Assembly (NCBI GenBank): GCA_963838795.1 | Contig: CAWISL010000011.1 | Coordinates: forward strand, 1-64,000 | Direction of reading: 5' to 3' | Length of the DNA stretch: 64,000 nt | Origin: JAIBJN01 sp963838795 | GTDB lineage: Bacteria > Actinomycetota > Thermoleophilia > Gaiellales > Gaiellaceae | Shown here: piece by piece, positions 8,867-16,314 of the stretch | How positions within the stretch are numbered: position 1 is the first letter of the stretch | Layout of the letters: the number at the start of each line of letters is the position of its first letter | Translations under genes and position numbers: made by a program | The notes under the pieces: generated by a model | What the model saw: the letters and a program-made list of their open reading frames with translations, nothing else | What the model was told of the DNA's origin: nothing | Databases searched by the model: none

Positions 8867-9504
8867 CGCTCGGGCGGGTTGGCGGCGATGTGCTCGCGCG
8901 TCAGGCGCTCCGCGCGTGCCGCGCTGCCGGCCGCTACTGCATCGACGATCGCCTCGTGCTCGTCGGCCCAGGCGAGGATCTGCGCCCGGTTGCGAGCCTG
9001 GCGAGCGAAGATCGGGACGCCGATCCTCGGGAGCCAGAGGAGCTCCGCGAACTGAGACAGGAGGGCATTGCCTGCTGCGGCCACCAGGACGAGATGAAAC
9101 TCCCGGTTGAGGGCGAAGCTCGCCGTGACGTCGTCGGCCACGTCGCGCTGTCGACGCACGATCTCGCGCATGCGCGAGATCTCCGCAGAGTCGCGGCGCT
9201 CGGCCGCCCGGCGCGCGGCGCCGGGCTCGAGGATCAGCCGCGCCCTCCAGTTCTCTTCCATGTTGCCGAAGTCCCGTAGGGCGACGGTCGCGCCTCGGTT
9301 GGGCACGAATTCGACCAGCCCCTCGCTGACGAGACGCGCGAGCGCTTCCCGCAGCGGCGTTCGGGAGACGCCGAGCTCTTCGGCAAGTGCTTCCTGTCGC
9401 AGCCTCGAGCCCGGCGGAAGCTCCCCTGCGACGATCCGCTGGAGTAGCTCTTCGTGCACCTGGTCGACGACGCTTCTGATCTCCAGCGGCCGGGCGTCCT
9501 TCAT
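8863..9504 (-). CDS. GntR family transcriptional regulator, FCD subgroup
   Basis: This 213-residue regulator has a winged helix-turn-helix at residues 15-80 (GSRLRQEALAEELGVSRTPL) and an all-helical FCD ligand domain with the metal-site histidine segment EFHLVLVAAAGN. Such proteins usually repress catabolic operons until a pathway acid binds. The ATG at 9504 overlaps the stop of the upstream FAH gene by 4 bp, so the two are co-transcribed from about 10360. Palindromes at 10357-10372 and 7620-7630 are probable operators, which would make it autoregulatory and also control the dioxygenase and CMD operons. Confidence 0.9.
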   Translation of the reverse strand: MKDARPLEIRSVVDQVHEELLQRIVAGELPPGSRLRQEALAEELGVSRTPLREALARLVSEGLVEFVPNRGATVALRDFGNMEENWRARLILEPGAARRAAERRDSAEISRMREIVRRQRDVADDVTASFALNREFHLVLVAAAGNALLSQFAELLWLPRIGVPIFARQARNRAQILAWADEHEAIVDAVAAGSAARAERLTREHIAANPPER

Positions 9505-10352
9505 GGCGCATCCACCCGACGCTCCGCCTCGTCCTCCGGGATGGCGAGGGCCACGTGGAGCGTGTTCGCCGTCACCGCCGGCTGCTCGCCGACGGGCTCG
9601 AGCTCGCGGTCGAGCTCGACGACCGGGTTCTCGAGGCGCCCGATCCCGTCCACCTCGACCGCCACGACGTCTCCCGGCTCGACCGGTCGCGAGTTGGCGG
9701 GCGTCCCGGTCAGCAGGACGTCGCCCGGCTCCAGCGTGATCAGGCGGGAGACGTCGGCGATCTGGTACGCGAACGAGAAAAGCAGGTCGCGGCCCGTATG
9801 GCCCTCCTGGGCGAGCTCGCCGTTCACGTAGGTGCGGATCGTCAGATCGTCGGGGTCGACCTCGTCGGCGTCGACGAGCACGGGGCCGAGGGGGCAGAAG
9901 CCGTCCTGCCCCTTGACCCGGAGCATCGAGCCGCGGTCCGCATGCCGGAAGTCGTGCACGCCCCAGTCGTTCGCGACCGTGTAGCCGCCCACGTAGCGGA
10001 GCGCGTCCTCCACCGACGTGCCCAGACACCGCTCCCCGATCACGACTGCGATCTCGCCCTCGTAGTTGAGGAAGCGACACCCCGGCGGCCGCGCGACAGG
10101 AGCTCGATGGGCCGAGACCGAGCTGGGCGGCTTCAGGAAGTACGACGGCTCCGCCGGGAGCCTCGCCATCCGGTACTCCTCGGCCCGGCTGCGGTAGGTC
10201 AGGTGCGTGGCGACGATCTTGGACGGCTCGACCGGCGCGAGATAGCGGGCCTCGTCAGCGGCTACGGTCGACCCGTCGTCGAGGCGGATCGCGTCTCCGA
10301 CCGGCGTTCCCCAGGCTTCCTCGGCTTCGACCTCGATGCGCACGCGGCCCAT
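9501..10352 (-). CDS. fumarylacetoacetate hydrolase family protein (second copy)
   Basis: This 283-residue FAH-family hydrolase/isomerase differs from the 8033 protein and is closer to HpaG-type enzymes. Visible landmarks are NYEGEIAVVIGERC, the VANDWGVHDFRHAD segment, KGQDGFCPLGPVL and GDVLLTGTPANSRPV. The start is taken as the ATG at 10352 (MGRVRIEVEAEE). A -10-like TACATT lies 6 nt upstream of it, suggesting a leaderless message; an extension to 10412 would have to be translated through the operator. The pair of FAH enzymes may act as isomerase and decarboxylase or hydrolase in sequence. Confidence 0.87.
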   Translation of the reverse strand: MGRVRIEVEAEEAWGTPVGDAIRLDDGSTVAADEARYLAPVEPSKIVATHLTYRSRAEEYRMARLPAEPSYFLKPPSSVSAHRAPVARPPGCRFLNYEGEIAVVIGERCLGTSVEDALRYVGGYTVANDWGVHDFRHADRGSMLRVKGQDGFCPLGPVLVDADEVDPDDLTIRTYVNGELAQEGHTGRDLLFSFAYQIADVSRLITLEPGDVLLTGTPANSRPVEPGDVVAVEVDGIGRLENPVVELDRELEPVGEQPAVTANTLHVALAIPEDEAERRVDAP

Positions 10353-10356
10353 CCGA

Positions 10357-10372
10357 CGAATGTATACATTCG
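10357..10372. promoter_or_regulatory. perfect 16-bp palindromic operator over a -10 element
   Basis: CGAATGTATACATTCG is a perfect palindrome. It begins 4 bp before the ATG of the FAH-GntR operon and contains the minus-strand -10 hexamer TACATT (10364 to 10359), 6 nt from the start codon. A repressor bound here would block RNA polymerase directly. The TGTATACA core is typical of FCD-type GntR operators. Confidence 0.72.
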
Positions 10373-10393
10373 CCACAAGGAGCTGAGAAGTCC

Positions 10394-10426
10394 AACGGCG
10401 CCCGGCCATCAAGACCGGGCGCCGTT
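10394..10426. terminator. hairpin terminator
   Basis: A 12-bp perfect stem (AACGGCGCCCGG with its complement) closes a 9-nt loop and is followed on the plus strand by TTTTGC. It lies between the 3' end of the MFS gene (10442, minus strand) and the FAH-GntR promoter, so it probably stops MFS transcription from entering the catabolic operon. Confidence 0.7.
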
Positions 10427-10441
10427 TTGCGATCTCTCCCG

Positions 10442-11884
10442 CTACGCCGCGAGGTCGAGCGCGGGCTCCGCCTTTTCCGGAACCTGCTCGAGCTCGTCGC
10501 GGCGGATGAGCGTCAGCGCGGCCACGATGCCGAGGGCGGCGGCGATCGCTGCGGCGAAGAACGCCGCGGTGAAGCCGTCGACGAGGGCTGCGCTCTGCGC
10601 CGAGCCCGAAGCGACGGCGTCCGCGGTCCGCGTCGTTGCGATCGTCGAGAGCGCCGCGATCCCGAGCGCGCCGCCGATCTGCTGCGAGGTGTTGATGAGG
10701 CCGGACGCGAGGCCCGCTTCGGCCGGCTGAACGCCCGCGAGGGCCGCGATCGAGATGGGCACGAACGAGAAGCCGATGCCGACCCCGATGATCAGGAAGC
10801 CCGGCAGCAGGTCGGCGAAATACGAGCCGCCGAGCGAGACCTGCGTGAAGTAGACGAGCCCCGCGGTCAGCATCGCCATTCCGACCGTGAGCACCGGCTT
10901 GACGCCGATCCTGGTCACGAGCTGCGCCGCCACCGTCGACCAGATGATCGCCGTACCGGCGACCGCGAGGTAGGCGACGCCGGTCTTCATCGCCGAGTAG
11001 CCAAGCACCTGCTGCATGTAGAGGGTCAGGATCAGGAACATCGAGAACAGCACGGTGCCCATGATGAATCCGGCCACGTTCGCTCCTGCGACCGTTCGGG
11101 TCCGGAAGATGCCGAAGCGCATGAGCGGCTCGGGATGCCTGAGCTCCCAGGCGACGAAGCCGGCGAGCAGGACAACGGAGCCCGTGAAGAGCGCGAGGGT
11201 CTCGCCCGCGAGCCAGCCGTCTCTACCCCCCGCCGTGATCGCGTAGACGAGCAGCGAGAGGCCCCCGGTCACCAGCACCGCGCCGGGGACGTCGAAGGTC
11301 TTCACGCGGGCGTCGCGGCTCTCCTTGAGGAGGACCGGCGCGAGCGCGAAGGCTGCAATACCCACGGGGACGTTGACGAAGAAGATCCACTCCCAGCTGA
11401 GCGCGTCGGTGAGGATCCCTCCCAGCAGGACACCGGCCGCGGCGCCGAAGCCGCCGACCGCGCCCCAGACGCCGAGCGCGATGTTGCGGTCGCGGCCCTC
11501 GGCGAATGTGACCGAGAGGATCGAGAGCGCGGCAGGCGTGATGATCGCTGCTCCGAGCCCCTGAAGTGCCCGTGCGCCGATCAGCGACGCCTCTGACCAG
11601 GCCAGGCCGGCGAGGAGCGAGGCCCCGGTGAAGACGACAACCCCCAGGAGGAAGATGCGCCGGCGCCCGAGCAGATCGGCCGCCCGCCCGCCGAGGAGCA
11701 GGAAGCCGCCGAACACGAGCGCGTACGCGCTGATTACCCACTGCAGGTTTTCTTGAGAAAACCCGAGGTCGACCTGAATCGAGGGCAAGGCAACGTTCAC
11801 GATTGCGATGTCCAGGACGACCATGAACTGGACGACGCTCAGGAGCGCCAGTGCCAGCCACTTGCGTCGTTCAGAAGTCACCAT
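10442..11884 (-). CDS. MFS transporter, DHA2 (EmrB/QacA-like) drug exporter
   Basis: This 480-residue polytopic membrane protein has about 14 hydrophobic segments. The DHA2 motif LDIAIVNVALPSIQVDL is at residues 20-36, and the loop motif is GGRAADLLGRRRIF. Such proteins export hydrophobic drugs or toxic metabolites by proton antiport. The start is the ATG at 11884, preceded by an AAAGGA ribosome binding site; a longer frame to 11998 runs over the divergent promoter and is rejected. It is divergent from an HxlR-type regulator, a common arrangement for inducible efflux. Confidence 0.92.
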   Translation of the reverse strand: MVTSERRKWLALALLSVVQFMVVLDIAIVNVALPSIQVDLGFSQENLQWVISAYALVFGGFLLLGGRAADLLGRRRIFLLGVVVFTGASLLAGLAWSEASLIGARALQGLGAAIITPAALSILSVTFAEGRDRNIALGVWGAVGGFGAAAGVLLGGILTDALSWEWIFFVNVPVGIAAFALAPVLLKESRDARVKTFDVPGAVLVTGGLSLLVYAITAGGRDGWLAGETLALFTGSVVLLAGFVAWELRHPEPLMRFGIFRTRTVAGANVAGFIMGTVLFSMFLILTLYMQQVLGYSAMKTGVAYLAVAGTAIIWSTVAAQLVTRIGVKPVLTVGMAMLTAGLVYFTQVSLGGSYFADLLPGFLIIGVGIGFSFVPISIAALAGVQPAEAGLASGLINTSQQIGGALGIAALSTIATTRTADAVASGSAQSAALVDGFTAAFFAAAIAAALGIVAALTLIRRDELEQVPEKAEPALDLAA

Positions 11885-11937
11885 GCGGTGTAGTCCTTTC
11901 CGTTTGCGTAGGGAAGGCTGCCAACCTAGCAGAGATA

Positions 11938-11954
11938 ACTTGCAATTCGCAAGT
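11938..11954. promoter_or_regulatory. inverted-repeat operator for the HxlR regulator
   Basis: ACTTGCAATTCGCAAGT is a 6-5-6 inverted repeat midway between the divergent MFS and HxlR genes. A third half-site (GCAAGTT) follows at about 11970. HxlR proteins bind such spaced repeats as dimers, so this is the likely control site for both genes. Confidence 0.6.
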
Positions 11955-11983
11955 AAAGACTTAACGCCAGCAAGTTGTTTCGC

Positions 11984-11989
11984 TACACT
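11984..11989 (+). promoter_or_regulatory. -10 hexamer of a probable leaderless promoter
   Basis: TACACT ends 7 nt before the ATG at 11997. No ribosome binding site is present, as expected when transcription starts at the A of the start codon. Confidence 0.5.
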
Positions 11990-11996
11990 GCAGCGC

Positions 11997-12620
11997 ATGC
12001 GGAAGCGCTACGACTCGTACTGTCCGGTGGCCCACGCGTTGGGCCTCGTCGGCGAACGCTGGGCTCTACTGGTCGTTCTGGAGCTGATGCACGGCCCCAA
12101 GCGCTACACGGACCTCGTCGACGGGCTCCCCGGAATCGGCACGAACATCCTCGCCTCGCGGCTGCGCGACCTCGAGGCCGGGGGCATCGTCGCGAAGCGG
12201 ACGCTGCCCCCGCCGGCCGCGTCCCGCGTCTACGAGCTCACCGAGTACGGGCAGGGCCTCAGGCCCGCCATTAGGGAGCTGGCACTCTGGGGTGCTCGCT
12301 CGCTCGGGCCGCCGAGCGACAGCGACGAGCTCTTCCCGGGCTGGCTCGCGAACGCGCTCGACACCGTCCTCGCGCCGCTCGCGCCTCCCGGCCGCTTCGA
12401 GTTTCGCGTCGGCGACGAGATCGCCTCGATCGTCGACGGCGAGGCGCAGTCCGGGTCGATCGAGGAGCCCGACGTGGTCGTCGAGGGCGACCCCGAGGCG
12501 ATCTACCACATGTTCGTCGACCGGCGCCTCGACCTCGTGACGATCGAGGGAGACCGCGGGCTGCTCGAGCAGCTCATCGCTTCAGCGCCGACGCCCGTGG
12601 AGTCGCCGCTTCCGGCGTAG
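11997..12620 (+). CDS. HxlR-family regulator with C-terminal SCP2-like domain
   Basis: This 207-residue protein starts MRKRYDSYCPVAHALGLVGE, a classic HxlR winged-helix with the conserved N-terminal cysteine that in some members senses electrophiles or oxidants. The HxlR domain covers residues 1-105. Residues 120-205 (FEFRVGDEIASIVDG and EGDPEAIYHMF) resemble an SCP2 sterol-carrier-like domain, a lipid-binding fold. It is divergent from an MFS exporter, so it probably controls efflux, perhaps in response to a hydrophobic ligand bound by the C-terminal domain. The ligand-sensing idea is inference. Confidence 0.85.
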   Translation: MRKRYDSYCPVAHALGLVGERWALLVVLELMHGPKRYTDLVDGLPGIGTNILASRLRDLEAGGIVAKRTLPPPAASRVYELTEYGQGLRPAIRELALWGARSLGPPSDSDELFPGWLANALDTVLAPLAPPGRFEFRVGDEIASIVDGEAQSGSIEEPDVVVEGDPEAIYHMFVDRRLDLVTIEGDRGLLEQLIASAPTPVESPLPA

Positions 12621-12653
12621 CTCGCAGCCCGGACCCCGGGTCGCTCTTCTGAG

Positions 12654-14235
12654 TCAGGCGGAGTCTTCGGCGTGGTAGCGCTCGAGGAGGCTCCTCTCCT
12701 CGTCGCGCTTCGGGAAGAGGAAGAAGATGAGAAGCCCGCCGAGGACAACGGCGACGATTCCTGCGAGGTAGGCCCACTGGTCGCCCTGCAGGAAGGACGT
12801 CTTCGCCGCGGCGATGATCGTGTCGGCGTCCTTTGGGTACTGCTGGGCGATCGCCTCGGCGCCGTCGAAGGACTTCGTCAGCTGGCTCTGGACGCTGTCG
12901 GAGACGTCCTTCCCCGACGCGGAGATCGCAGCCGACGCCGCGCTCGCGTAGCCGGCGGTGAGGAGCGCGCCGAAGATCGACTGCATGACGGCCCCGCCCA
13001 GGTCGCGCTGCAGGTCGGCGGTGCCGGAGGCCATGCCGGCCCGCGTGACCGGGCACTGAGCCGGTCAGCGAGTGTGAAGCCGGCGTGCCCGCGAGCCCGA
13101 CCCCGATGCCGACGAACGCGTAGCCGAGCCCGACCTTCCAGTAGGAGATGTCCTCCTTCCAGAGGAGGAGCATCGTGAGGAAGCCGAGCAGGATGAAGAC
13201 GTACCCGAGCAGCAGCGTCGCCCGCGCTCCGTGCGCCTCGACGAGCTTCGCCGAGCGGGGCGCGACGAGCACCATGAAGAGCGCCGCCGGGATGATCGCG
13301 AGACCCGCGTCGAGGGTGGAGTAGCCGAGCACGTTCTGCAGGAACTGCTGGCCGATGAACATCGCGCCCATGAGGGAGCCGAAGACGATGATTCCCCCGC
13401 ACGCCGCCACCCAGAAGACGCGCCGACCGGCGACGTGGAGGTCGTACAGCGGGTTTTCGGCCCGCCGCTGCCGGAGGTAGAACGCGACGAGGGCGGCGAG
13501 GGCGATCACGGCGAGGCCGGCGACCAGGGCTCCTTCATTCGGCACGGGCGCAAAGTTGATCGCCAGGATCAGCGCCGCGACGAGGACCACGGAGAGGATG
13601 CCGCCGAGGTTGTCGACGGGGTCGGTCGTCTCGTTCACATGGGCCGGGACGAGCAGCCACGCCAAGACGAGGGCGACGCCCGCGAGCGGGAGCGTGATCA
13701 GGAAGACCGAGCCCCACCAGAAGTGCTCGAGCAGGAGCCCCGAGAGCAAGGGGCCGAGCGCCGCGATGGCACCGCCGATCCCCGACCAGAGCGCGATCGA
13801 CTTGGTGCGTGCCGGCCCCGACCAGAGCGCCGTGATCAGCGCCAGCGTCGTCGGGTAGGCCATGCCCGCCGCGAGGCCGCCGCCGACGCGGGCGGCGAAG
13901 AGGACCTCGTCCGAGGGCGCGTAGGCGGCGAGCAGCGACATCGGGATCGCCAGCGCCGTCCCGAGGAGGAGCATCAGCTTCCGGCCGTATCGATCGCCGA
14001 GCGCGCCGAGGTAGAGGACGGATGCCGCCAGGCCCAGGGAGTACCCGACCGCGATCAGGTTGAGCGACACCTGGCCTGCGTCGAACGCCTCTCCGATCGA
14101 GGGGAGCGCGACGTTGGCCACCGAGAGGTTGAGGTTCGCGACCGCCGCGACCAGGATCAGCGCGATCAGGACGAGGCCCGAGCGCGCGGGCGCGCTCGGG
14201 CCGTTGCGCGGAGCGGCGTTCGTCGCGGCCGTCAA
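12654..14235 (-). pseudogene. MFS transporter, DHA2-like, broken by one frameshift
   Basis: The N-terminal part (14235 down to about 13060) encodes a typical MFS protein, with SVANVALPSIGEAF near residue 40 and GALGDRYGRKLMLL near residue 78. The frame then turns to nonsense after HSLTGSVP. The remaining C-terminus, from MASGTADLQRDLGGAVMQ to FFLFPKRDEERSLLE, continues in another frame and ends at 12654. Removing one G:C pair in the run near 13050 joins the two parts into a protein of about 525 residues. The TTG at 14235 is the likeliest start. It may be a pseudogene or a sequencing error; both halves keep good coding character, which favours an error or very recent mutation. Confidence 0.78.
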
Positions 14236-14247
14236 GGTACGCGAGAG

Positions 14248-14253
14248 TATCCT
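14248..14253 (+). promoter_or_regulatory. -10 hexamer of a probable leaderless promoter
   Basis: TATCCT ends 7 nt before the GTG start at 14261, with no ribosome binding site between them. Confidence 0.4.
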
Positions 14254-14260
14254 GCCGCGC

Positions 14261-14617
14261 GTGCATCTTGCGCTTCCAGTCGGCGACGAGAACCGCTCGC
14301 GGCGCTTCTACGAGACGTACTTCGGCTTCGACGCGGAGCCTCCCGAGCGCATGTCGGACGGCGTCCTCATGCTCTCCGATGCGGCCGGGTTCGCTCTCGC
14401 GCTCAAACAGACCGACGAGCCGATCTCGTTGCCGGGCTTCCTCCATTTCGGGTTTCGAAGCGCCGCCAGCGCCGGCGAGGTCAGGGCCTTCCGGGACCGT
14501 CTCCGCCGGGACGGCGTCCCGATCGTGGAGGAGTCGGAGGAGCCCGGCTACGTGAGCGTCAAGTGCCGCGATCCCGACGGCTACGTCATCGAGCTCGCGT
14601 GGGAGCCCGACTATTAG
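14261..14617 (+). CDS. VOC (glyoxalase/bleomycin-resistance) family protein
   Basis: This 118-residue single-domain vicinal oxygen chelate protein starts VHLALPVGDENRSRRFYE and ends in the DPDGYVIELAWEP motif, whose glutamate is a usual metal ligand. Such small proteins act as isomerases, lyases, thiol transferases or drug-binding resistance proteins. GTG at 14261 is the only start codon consistent with the fold. It is divergent from the frameshifted MFS gene and its TAG stop forms the first bases of the repeat element at 14615. The substrate is unknown. Confidence 0.82.
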   Translation: MHLALPVGDENRSRRFYETYFGFDAEPPERMSDGVLMLSDAAGFALALKQTDEPISLPGFLHFGFRSAASAGEVRAFRDRLRRDGVPIVEESEEPGYVSVKCRDPDGYVIELAWEPDY

Positions 14618-14671
14618 GAGAGTTTGGTGAAACGCAGTCTGTGCCGAGCGACGTTCCGCCAAGCCCTCCTA
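14615..14671. repeat. short copy of a palindromic intergenic repeat
   Basis: This 57-bp element begins TAGGAGAGTTTGGTGAA and ends CGCCAAGCCCTCCTA, so its ends are inverted repeats. Its left 32 bp match the left end of the element at 49475 with 5 differences, and its right 25 bp match that element's right end with 1 difference, while the 110-bp core is missing. The first TAG is the stop codon of the VOC gene, and the right end abuts the CTA stop complement of the next gene. Confidence 0.75.
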
Positions 14672-14887
14672 CTAGAGCAGGATCCGCGCCGCGGTCTCGG
14701 GCGGGCAGCCGGCGCGGCCGAGCCGGACGGCGAGGTGGAGGTCAACCTCGGGACGAAGAGCCAGCTTGAGGGCGTTCCTGCCGTCGTAGCCTGCCGTCAG
14801 CAGGCTTTCGTGACGCCATGAGAACACCCGCTCCTCCTCGGTCTCGAGAGCGTCCAGCTCGTGCGCGATTGTGTCCAAGGCCGCCAT
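14672..14887 (-). CDS. small hypothetical protein
   Basis: It encodes 71 residues beginning MAALDTIAHELDALETEEER and ending PETAARILL. It is predicted helical, soluble and moderately acidic, and has no recognisable catalytic motif. Stop codons occur in tandem at its end, next to the repeat element. The residue pattern (EVDLHLAVRLGRAGCPPE) looks like a genuine conserved short protein. I do not know a function. Confidence 0.6.
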   Translation of the reverse strand: MAALDTIAHELDALETEEERVFSWRHESLLTAGYDGRNALKLALRPEVDLHLAVRLGRAGCPPETAARILL

Positions 14888-14932
14888 CGGATCTCACCAG
14901 ATAGACGGCGCGCACGACCGATTTCTTCCCGA

Positions 14933-15721
14933 CTATTTTCGTGTCCCGAGCACGAGCAGGTATTCCCGCGTGTGGACGATCTCTCCGTTAGCGCCATAGT
15001 TCTGCTCGAAGAAATCGACCCAGTCGTGGTGGAGCTCCTCACGCCGCTCGCCGAGCGAGTCCGCCAGCGTCTTCGTGGGGCCGTAGCTCGTGGAGAAGAG
15101 CTCCCAGTACTCCTCGGCGGAAGCCGTCCGCAGGGTGGACACGTGCTCGCTGAGCTCGAGCTCGAACGCTTCGCCGAGCAGCTCCGTGACGTGCTCTTCG
15201 CCGCCCCACGCAAAGGGGCTGCTGGGCGGCGGGGCGGGCTGATACCGGGCCATGACCGCGAACATCTTGGCCAGCCCGCCCGTCGGCGTCCAGTTGGCCA
15301 GGGCAATCTTGCCGCCGGGCCTGGTCACGCGGGCGAGCTCACCGGCGCTCGCCTCGTGATCGGGTGTGAACATGACCCCGCAGGTCGAGGAGACCTTCTC
15401 GAAGCTGGCATCGGGCAGCTCGAGGCGCTCCGCGTCGCCGACTCTGTAGTCGATGTCGAGGCCGAGCTCGCCGGCTCGCTCCTTCGCGGTCTCAATCAGG
15501 ACCGGTGCGAGGTCGACGCCGGTGACGTCCGCCCCGGCGGCCGCGGCACGCTCGGCAACTGCGCCGGTGCCGCAAGCGAGATCGAGCCACGTGTCGCCAG
15601 GGGCTGGGGCCAACCGCTCGACCACGAGCTCGTGGATGTCGGTGATCGTCTCGGTAATCCGCTGGTACGGGCCGGTCCCCCAGACGACGCTCTGCTTTGC
15701 CTTGAGCTCCTCATGTGCCAT
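14933..15721 (-). CDS. class I SAM-dependent methyltransferase
   Basis: This 262-residue protein has a Rossmann-type methyltransferase core. The SAM-binding motif I is LDLACGTGAVAE near residue 50, motif II is GVDLAP, and RVGDAERLELPD is the acidic motif. It resembles UbiE/Methyltransf_11 enzymes. The ATG at 15721 (MAHEELKAKQ) is preceded by a GGGAG ribosome binding site. The neighbours (a MarC-like protein and a small hypothetical) do not indicate the substrate. Confidence 0.88.
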   Translation of the reverse strand: MAHEELKAKQSVVWGTGPYQRITETITDIHELVVERLAPAPGDTWLDLACGTGAVAERAAAAGADVTGVDLAPVLIETAKERAGELGLDIDYRVGDAERLELPDASFEKVSSTCGVMFTPDHEASAGELARVTRPGGKIALANWTPTGGLAKMFAVMARYQPAPPPSSPFAWGGEEHVTELLGEAFELELSEHVSTLRTASAEEYWELFSTSYGPTKTLADSLGERREELHHDWVDFFEQNYGANGEIVHTREYLLVLGTRK

Positions 15722-15777
15722 TCGTGCTCCCTTCGTCGACCGGTGCAGTATTCCCGAGTCGGTCAAATCCAACTCGG

Positions 15778-16314
15778 CTACACGTCGCGGATCGCGCCAA
15801 CGGCGAGCGCCAAGCCCGCCACGATCTCGAAGGCTCCGAGCAGTCGGCCTCCCGCGATAAAGAGCGCGTCGGCCCGTGGCCCTCGGGGAACGGCTGTCGT
15901 GGCCAGGACGGTGGCGAGCGCGACGGCGAGCGCCCCGAGCGCCTCAGGCTCGACATCGTCGCCGCCGGCGGCGACCGCGAGCGCGACCACTCCGGGCGAC
16001 AGGAGGAGCGGGAAGGCCACCGGCACGAGAGCCGCCCTGAGGCCCCCGAGCTCCGGCTCTGCGGCCGGACGGGCGAAGACGAGCGCCCGTGCGCCCTCGA
16101 GCGTGAGCACGAGCGCGGCCCCCAGGCGGAAGCTCTCGGGGCTGATGTCGAGCGCATCCAGGAGAGCGCCGCCGAGAGCGGCGATCGCGGCGACCCCGCA
16201 GAACGCGAGCAGAGCGCCAAGGGCAACCGCAGCCCGGCGCTCCGGCAGGGCCAGCCGCAGGCGGCACGGGTTCACCGCGGCCACGAACGCGAACGCGAGA
16301 AAGGCGAAGGTCAT
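15778..16314 (-). CDS. MarC-like integral membrane protein
   Basis: This 178-residue protein has about six hydrophobic segments. The segments NPCRLRLALP near the N-terminus and VAFPLLLSPGVVALAVA in the middle match the INPxG and PLLxxPG landmarks of the MarC (UPF0056) family, whose transport function is unproven. The ATG at 16314 overlaps a TGA in the preceding frame (ATGA), which is what coupled genes usually show. The upstream gene's frame as sequenced instead runs on through this gene, so one of the two frames must carry an error. Confidence 0.65.
   Translation of the reverse strand: MTFAFLAFAFVAAVNPCRLRLALPERRAAVALGALLAFCGVAAIAALGGALLDALDISPESFRLGAALVLTLEGARALVFARPAAEPELGGLRAALVPVAFPLLLSPGVVALAVAAGGDDVEPEALGALAVALATVLATTAVPRGPRADALFIAGGRLLGAFEIVAGLALAVGAIRDV

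Noticed and set aside
13535..14662. A second minus-strand protein overlapping the frameshifted MFS gene
   Set aside because: It is a shadow frame of the MFS and VOC genes with no recognisable domain.
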